From W589 sp964611805 (GTDB lineage Bacteria; Chloroflexota; Dehalococcoidia; Dehalococcoidales; Fen-1064), in assembly GCA_964611805.1 (NCBI GenBank), contig CAZTBG010000031.1, positions 1 through 25,819 on the forward strand: 25,819 nucleotides of DNA. Direction: 5' to 3'. Shown here in pieces: positions 22,727-25,819 of the stretch (within the stretch, counting starts at the first letter, position 1; each line of letters opens with the position of its first letter). The notes beneath the pieces were generated by a model that saw nothing but the letters and a program-made list of their open reading frames with translations, made no database searches and was not told the origin of the DNA. Made by a program: the position numbers and the translations under genes.

Positions 22727-23379
22727 AGAGTGGTTTCCTTTCTATCTTCATCTTGAGTTATATTTCGGAATTGCTGGTGTGTCGCTACCAGCGAGACCAG
22801 GGCTTCATCCATAATGCGTGCAACCAGCGGTATTGCGTCTACAACACGTCCGCTGAGCGCTTCCCGTTTCTTCATTAAGCCGGTAGCCACATTCAGGATA
22901 GTGTTACGGTGCATAATGAACGCTTCAACCGAATCGGTGAGCGATAGCCCCAGTCTTGCCAATTCCAACCCCATGCTCTTACCGATATCACGAACGTCGC
23001 CAAGCGTAACCTGCCGTTCCGATGGCACCGTAATGTATCTGATAATGGAGTTAAGAAGACGGCGACCTAGTTCGGCCTGTTCTTCTGCAGATTCTTTACT
23101 AAGTCGGCCGTTCCACGGCGTGTTGGCAAAAAAATTCAAGCCAATCTCGCGATGCAACTGGGCTGTTTCTTCTATCTCGGCAGCAAGGTCTTTAATACCA
23201 ATCGCCTTTTGGCTGGAACTCACAAACTTCTTCAGGTCCGCTACCAGATAGCGTCGATGCCCTCCGGGTGTTATAAATGCCTTTATCTTTCCTTCATCCG
23301 TCCACTGGCGCAGAGCTGCCTCACTAACCCCAAGGACACGGCTGGCTTCACTTATATTGAGAAATGGCTCCTTCTCCAT
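22723..23379 (-). CDS. MerR/excisionase-type HTH regulator with helical C-terminal domain, head of heme operon
   Basis: This 218-residue protein is the first gene of the heme operon. An N-terminal winged HTH of the MerR/HTH_17 type lies at about 5-52 (NISEASRVLGVSEAALRQWT, then ITPGGHRRYLVADLKKFV). The C-terminal 130 residues are predicted all-helical, with the segment GKSMGLELARLGLSLTDSVE and then AFIMHRNTILNVATG. This recalls the RsbRD/RsbT co-antagonist N-terminal helical fold, though only by resemblance. Such a domain could bind a ligand, possibly heme or a pathway intermediate, but no ligand residues are evident. The stop overlaps ahbC by 4 nt, so expression is coupled to the pathway. 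The most likely role is feedback control of the operon; this is inferred from position. Confidence 0.82.
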   Translation of the reverse strand: MEKEPFLNISEASRVLGVSEAALRQWTDEGKIKAFITPGGHRRYLVADLKKFVSSSQKAIGIKDLAAEIEETAQLHREIGLNFFANTPWNGRLSKESAEEQAELGRRLLNSIIRYITVPSERQVTLGDVRDIGKSMGLELARLGLSLTDSVEAFIMHRNTILNVATGLMKKREALSGRVVDAIPLVARIMDEALVSLVATHQQFRNITQDEDRKETTL

Positions 23380-23422
23380 ATATCTGTCCCAGAATAGACT
23401 TTAAAACCCTCAGCTATTTTCA

Positions 23423-23463
23423 AGAACTCTATAAGGAATATTAAAAATTCTATTAAATTCTAT
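23423..23463 (-). repeat. Three phased direct repeats ATAGARTTYW upstream of the heme operon
   Basis: On the minus strand ATAGAATTTA (23463-23454), ATAGAATTTT (23453-23444) and ATAGAGTTCT (23432-23423) lie in one direction, starting 10 and 21 bp apart, about one and two helical turns. They sit 44-84 bp before the regulator's start codon in an A/T-rich stretch. They are candidate binding sites for the operon's own HTH regulator. Confidence 0.5.
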
Positions 23464-23482
23464 AATAAACTATTTTTGGATG

Positions 23483-23537
23483 ATTATAAAGGGCATAAAC
23501 GCGAAGGTGTATAACATTATCATTAGGATTTTCTCAA
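23483..23537 (-). promoter_or_regulatory. Candidate promoter region of the heme operon
   Basis: The A/T-rich minus strand contains TTGAGA (23537-23532) followed 18 nt later by TATACA, and a perfect TATAAT at 23488-23483 with no good -35. The best position is uncertain. Either would give a leader of about 100-125 nt containing the three ATAGARTT repeats. Confidence 0.35.
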
Positions 23538-23572
23538 GATTTAATTAGTCTTGGGCGTAATTTTAAAAGGTT

Positions 23573-23857
23573 GTGACCGACGAACGTCACACTGCCCAGT
23601 GTCCTCTTGGGGTCTGGGGAAAGACAGATAGGTTGCCTCCTGAGGAGATTCTGGACATCACCACCATGTGCGGGCACGGCATGATATCCTCCAGCCTGGT
23701 CAGACGAATGGCCAGAGAGGTCAGCCAGGGTCTGATATCGTTTGAGGAGGCCGCCGGCAAGCTGGTAAGACCATGCTCCTGTGGAATATTCAATCCCAAA
23801 CGTGCTGAGGACCTGCTCCGGGTCGTCATTGAAAAAGGGGCGGGAGACCGGGGCTAG
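23573..23857 (+). CDS. Small conserved-looking Cys/His-motif protein, function unknown
   Basis: This 94-residue protein has a GTG start at 23573 with AAAAGG just upstream. It is not a family I can name. Motifs are TTMCGHGMISSSLVRR (Cys33, His35), a helix MAREVSQGLISFEEAAGKL, and RPCSCGIFNPKRAEDLL (Cys68, Cys70). The spaced Cys/His pairs look like a metal-binding or redox site. There is no signal peptide. It is transcribed away from the heme operon and lies 115 bp before the first CoA-transferase gene, which has its own promoter. A role with the transferases is possible but not shown. Confidence 0.68.
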   Translation: MTDERHTAQCPLGVWGKTDRLPPEEILDITTMCGHGMISSSLVRRMAREVSQGLISFEEAAGKLVRPCSCGIFNPKRAEDLLRVVIEKGAGDRG

Positions 23858-23870
23858 AATCCTTCTCACC

Positions 23871-23900
23871 TTGTCAGTATCCGAGGTCGGCTGCTATAAT
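23871..23900 (+). promoter_or_regulatory. Strong extended -10 promoter of the CoA-transferase operon
   Basis: TTGTCA (23871-23876) is followed by an 18-nt spacer and a perfect TATAAT (23895-23900) preceded by TGC, an extended -10. Transcription would start near 23907, giving a leader of about 65 nt before the ATG at 23973. Confidence 0.75.
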
Positions 23901-23972
23901 TGTTTTGTTTCAGCAAATCATCTGCATCCCGGGCAGGATGGTCTTAGAAAATCACACAGGAGATGAGTGTTA

Positions 23973-25178
23973 ATGACCGGCGTCGCTCTTGACGGTATCA
24001 AGGTTGTCGAGTTGGCCACGATGGTGGCCGGGCCGTATTGCGGCAAGATGCTGGCAGATATGGGGGCCGACGTAATCAAGGTAGAACCCCCGGAGGGAGA
24101 CCCGGCGCGCCAGGTAGGGCCTTTCCCGAAGAGCGGCCCTCACTCTGAGCGCAGTGCGCTGTTCCTCTACAACAATACGAGCAAGAGGGGTATTACTCTA
24201 AATATCGATACGGCTGAAGGTCTCGATGCGCTGAAGCGGCTCATCAAGTGGGCGGATGTGCTCATTGATGCCCTCCCATTTCAGCGTCTGAAAAATCTGG
24301 GGTTGGATTGGGAGGTTATTTCTCAGCTTAACCCTTGTCTTGTCTACACAGTAATTACGCCATACGGACAGACCGGCCCTCGGGCGGGTGTCAAAGGAGA
24401 TGAGTTGACCCTAATTCATGCCGGTAGTCTGGGCAACCTTCTGCCGACACGTTCTGAAAATATCGACCGCCCGCCGATAAAGCCCGGGGGTTATTTTGTG
24501 GGCTATCACGGTGGCCTTTCGGCTGCCCTGGCTACTGTCGGGGCAGTACTGGGACAGTATAAAACAGGGAAAGGCCGGATGGTTGATGTTTCCCTTCAAG
24601 AGACCATTGTAACTCTGATGCGGCCAAATATGGCGGGCAACCGCTACCAGCACACGAACTGGAACCGTGTCCCTGACCGGCCACCGGCAATGGGCAGGAT
24701 GGAGACCAAAGACGGCTATATCGTTATCGGCACGCCTGAAGACCATCATTTCATTGCTTTCCGCGAGCTAATGGGTAATCCTGAATGGATTGCCGGCGAG
24801 GAGTGGGAGCATCTGGCATACCGGACGCACCATCTAATGGACGTGACGACTAAGCTGGATGACTGGATGCGGCAGCAGAGCAAGCACGATATCCATCATC
24901 GCGGTGCCAGGATGGGTATCGCCGTGGGTCCGATTAACTCCGCCCCGGAAGTCGTGAGTGATGAACAGTTTGTCTACCGTAAATACTTCATCGAGGTGGA
25001 ACACCCGGAGGCTGGCAAGTATCGCTATGCCGGTTGGCCTTATATAATGTCAGCAACGCCAGCACGTGTCTCCCGGCCAGCGCCGCTCCTGGGCCAGCAT
25101 AATCAGGAAGTGTTCTGCAACGAACTGGGTTACTCGCCAGAAGAGTTTGAGCAGCTCCGGCGTGCCGGGGCAATATAA
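23973..25178 (+). CDS. CaiB/BaiF family III CoA-transferase, apparently lacking the catalytic Asp
   Basis: This protein has about 401 residues; the ATG at 23973 is preferred (AGGAG 10 nt upstream) over a GTG at 23967 (4 nt). The N-terminus (GVALDGIKVVELATMVAGPYCGKMLADMGADVIKVE, given here only as key phrases LDGIKVVELAT and GADVIKVEPP) is typical of family III transferases, as are TPYGQTGPRA and GKGRMVDVSLQE. These swap CoA between carboxylic acids. The catalytic Asp of formyl-CoA transferase aligns by my reading with Gly177 in VGYHGGLSAAL, so the protein may be inactive alone. A second family member starts 16 nt downstream and keeps the Asp. A heteromer like the benzylsuccinate transferases is a reasonable model. 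The substrate is unknown. Confidence 0.88.
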   Translation: MTGVALDGIKVVELATMVAGPYCGKMLADMGADVIKVEPPEGDPARQVGPFPKSGPHSERSALFLYNNTSKRGITLNIDTAEGLDALKRLIKWADVLIDALPFQRLKNLGLDWEVISQLNPCLVYTVITPYGQTGPRAGVKGDELTLIHAGSLGNLLPTRSENIDRPPIKPGGYFVGYHGGLSAALATVGAVLGQYKTGKGRMVDVSLQETIVTLMRPNMAGNRYQHTNWNRVPDRPPAMGRMETKDGYIVIGTPEDHHFIAFRELMGNPEWIAGEEWEHLAYRTHHLMDVTTKLDDWMRQQSKHDIHHRGARMGIAVGPINSAPEVVSDEQFVYRKYFIEVEHPEAGKYRYAGWPYIMSATPARVSRPAPLLGQHNQEVFCNELGYSPEEFEQLRRAGAI

Positions 25179-25193
25179 TGGGGAAAGGTAAGC

Positions 25194-25819
25194 ATGGAGA
25201 ATAATCCTCCTCCTCTCAAAGGAATAAGGGTAGCTGATTTCTGCTGGGTCTATGCCGGACCCTACACTGGTATGTTACTCGGCTGTCTGGGAGCGGAGGT
25301 CATCAAGGTGGAGGGGCACAGGCGGACAGACCTCCTCCGGCACAGCGTCGTCTGGCCACTGGCAGACCCGGCGCCGACCCCGGTACCACCTAATGAGGGT
25401 ATGGCCTATAATTCGCTCAACATGAGCAAGAAGAGCCTGACCCTTGACCTTAGCAGGCCCGAGGGTGTGGCTGTAGCCAAGAAACTGGTGGCGGTAAGCG
25501 ACGTCGTTACTGATAACATGCGGGCAGGGTCGATGACCAGGATGGGTATGGGTTATGACGAGCTGTGTAAGATAAAGTCGGATATCATTGTCCTCTCTTT
25601 GTCGAGCCGGGGACAGGGAGGCCCGCAGAAGGACTATGCCGGATATGCCACCATCCACCAGGCCATCGGTGGGGGCGCCTATATTAACGGCTACCCGGAT
25701 GATGCTCCCTGTACTACCATGGGTGATGTTGACCTGATGAATTCCAATACGGCAGCCTTTGCCATAGTAGCGGCATTGTATCATCGCGAGATGACGGGAG
25801 AGGGGCAGTTCATTGATTG
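25194..25819 (+). CDS. CaiB/BaiF family III CoA-transferase, 3' part beyond the window
   Basis: About 208 residues are visible before the right edge. The ATG at 25194 has AAAGG 5-6 nt upstream. The N-terminal motif LKGIRVADFCWVYAGPYTG and GAEVIKVE are typical of the family, as are LSSRGQGGP and a HREMTGEGQFID segment at the end. The Asp in GDVDLMNSNTAAF (the second Asp by gap-free alignment) fits the catalytic Asp. The gene follows the first transferase by 15 nt, in the same operon. Its sequence differs clearly from the first, so the pair is not a recent duplication. The substrate is unknown. Confidence 0.87.
   Translation, partial: MENNPPPLKGIRVADFCWVYAGPYTGMLLGCLGAEVIKVEGHRRTDLLRHSVVWPLADPAPTPVPPNEGMAYNSLNMSKKSLTLDLSRPEGVAVAKKLVAVSDVVTDNMRAGSMTRMGMGYDELCKIKSDIIVLSLSSRGQGGPQKDYAGYATIHQAIGGGAYINGYPDDAPCTTMGDVDLMNSNTAAFAIVAALYHREMTGEGQFID

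Noticed and set aside
25275..25784. Minus-strand open frame of 169 codons at the right edge
   Set aside because: It lies opposite the second CoA-transferase, whose forward translation has clear family motifs. It is not a gene.

Overview
The window looks like a chromosomal segment of an anaerobic bacterium, most likely an uncultured member of Chloroflexota close to Dehalococcoidia. This is an inference from gene content: an anaerobic siroheme-dependent heme pathway, an archaeal-type split glutamate-synthase-like cluster, CaiB-type CoA-transferases and an ADP-forming acyl-CoA synthetase subunit. No marker gene is present to prove it. I saw no rRNA, tRNA, CRISPR array, insertion sequence or phage gene.

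Layout. (1) 1-3597, minus strand: an operon with a four-cluster polyferredoxin, a small Ig-like protein, a HisH-type glutaminase, an FAD/NAD(P) oxidoreductase and a class II glutamine amidotransferase that runs off the left edge. It resembles the modular glutamate synthases of archaea and anaerobes. (2) 3598-4747: a mostly non-coding stretch around a small XRE-type regulator with a near-leaderless, dyad-rich promoter. A CCGTAT element recurs here at the promoters of both the regulator and the glutamate-synthase-like operon. (3) 4748-11134, plus strand: a six-gene envelope operon of a two-TM protein, a small membrane protein, a secreted Ig-repeat/DUF4129-like protein, a DUF4350-like protein, a MoxR AAA+ ATPase and a DUF58 protein. 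(4) 11159-12571, minus strand: a CoA-binding/ligase subunit of an NDP-forming acyl-CoA synthetase with its own promoter.

(5) 12785-23379, minus strand: a ten-gene, tightly overlapping operon. It encodes nearly every step from glutamyl-tRNA to heme b by the siroheme route: HemA and HemL (5-aminolevulinate), HemB, HemC, a CobA-HemD fusion (uroporphyrinogen III then precorrin-2), SirC (sirohydrochlorin), then a fused AhbA-AhbB (siroheme decarboxylase), AhbC and AhbD (heme). It is headed by a MerR/excisionase-type HTH protein with a helical C-terminal domain, a good candidate for the pathway's own regulator. No separate iron chelatase of the CbiX/SirB type is visible. (6) 23573-25819, plus strand: a small Cys/His-motif protein of unknown function, then two consecutive CaiB/BaiF family III CoA-transferases behind a strong extended -10 promoter. 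The first lacks the catalytic Asp by my alignment and the second keeps it, which suggests a heteromeric enzyme.

The most interesting items are the regulator plus phased repeats at the head of the heme operon, the MoxR/DUF58 module with an altered sensor-1 motif, the asymmetric CoA-transferase pair with its small upstream neighbour, and the shared CCGTAT element.
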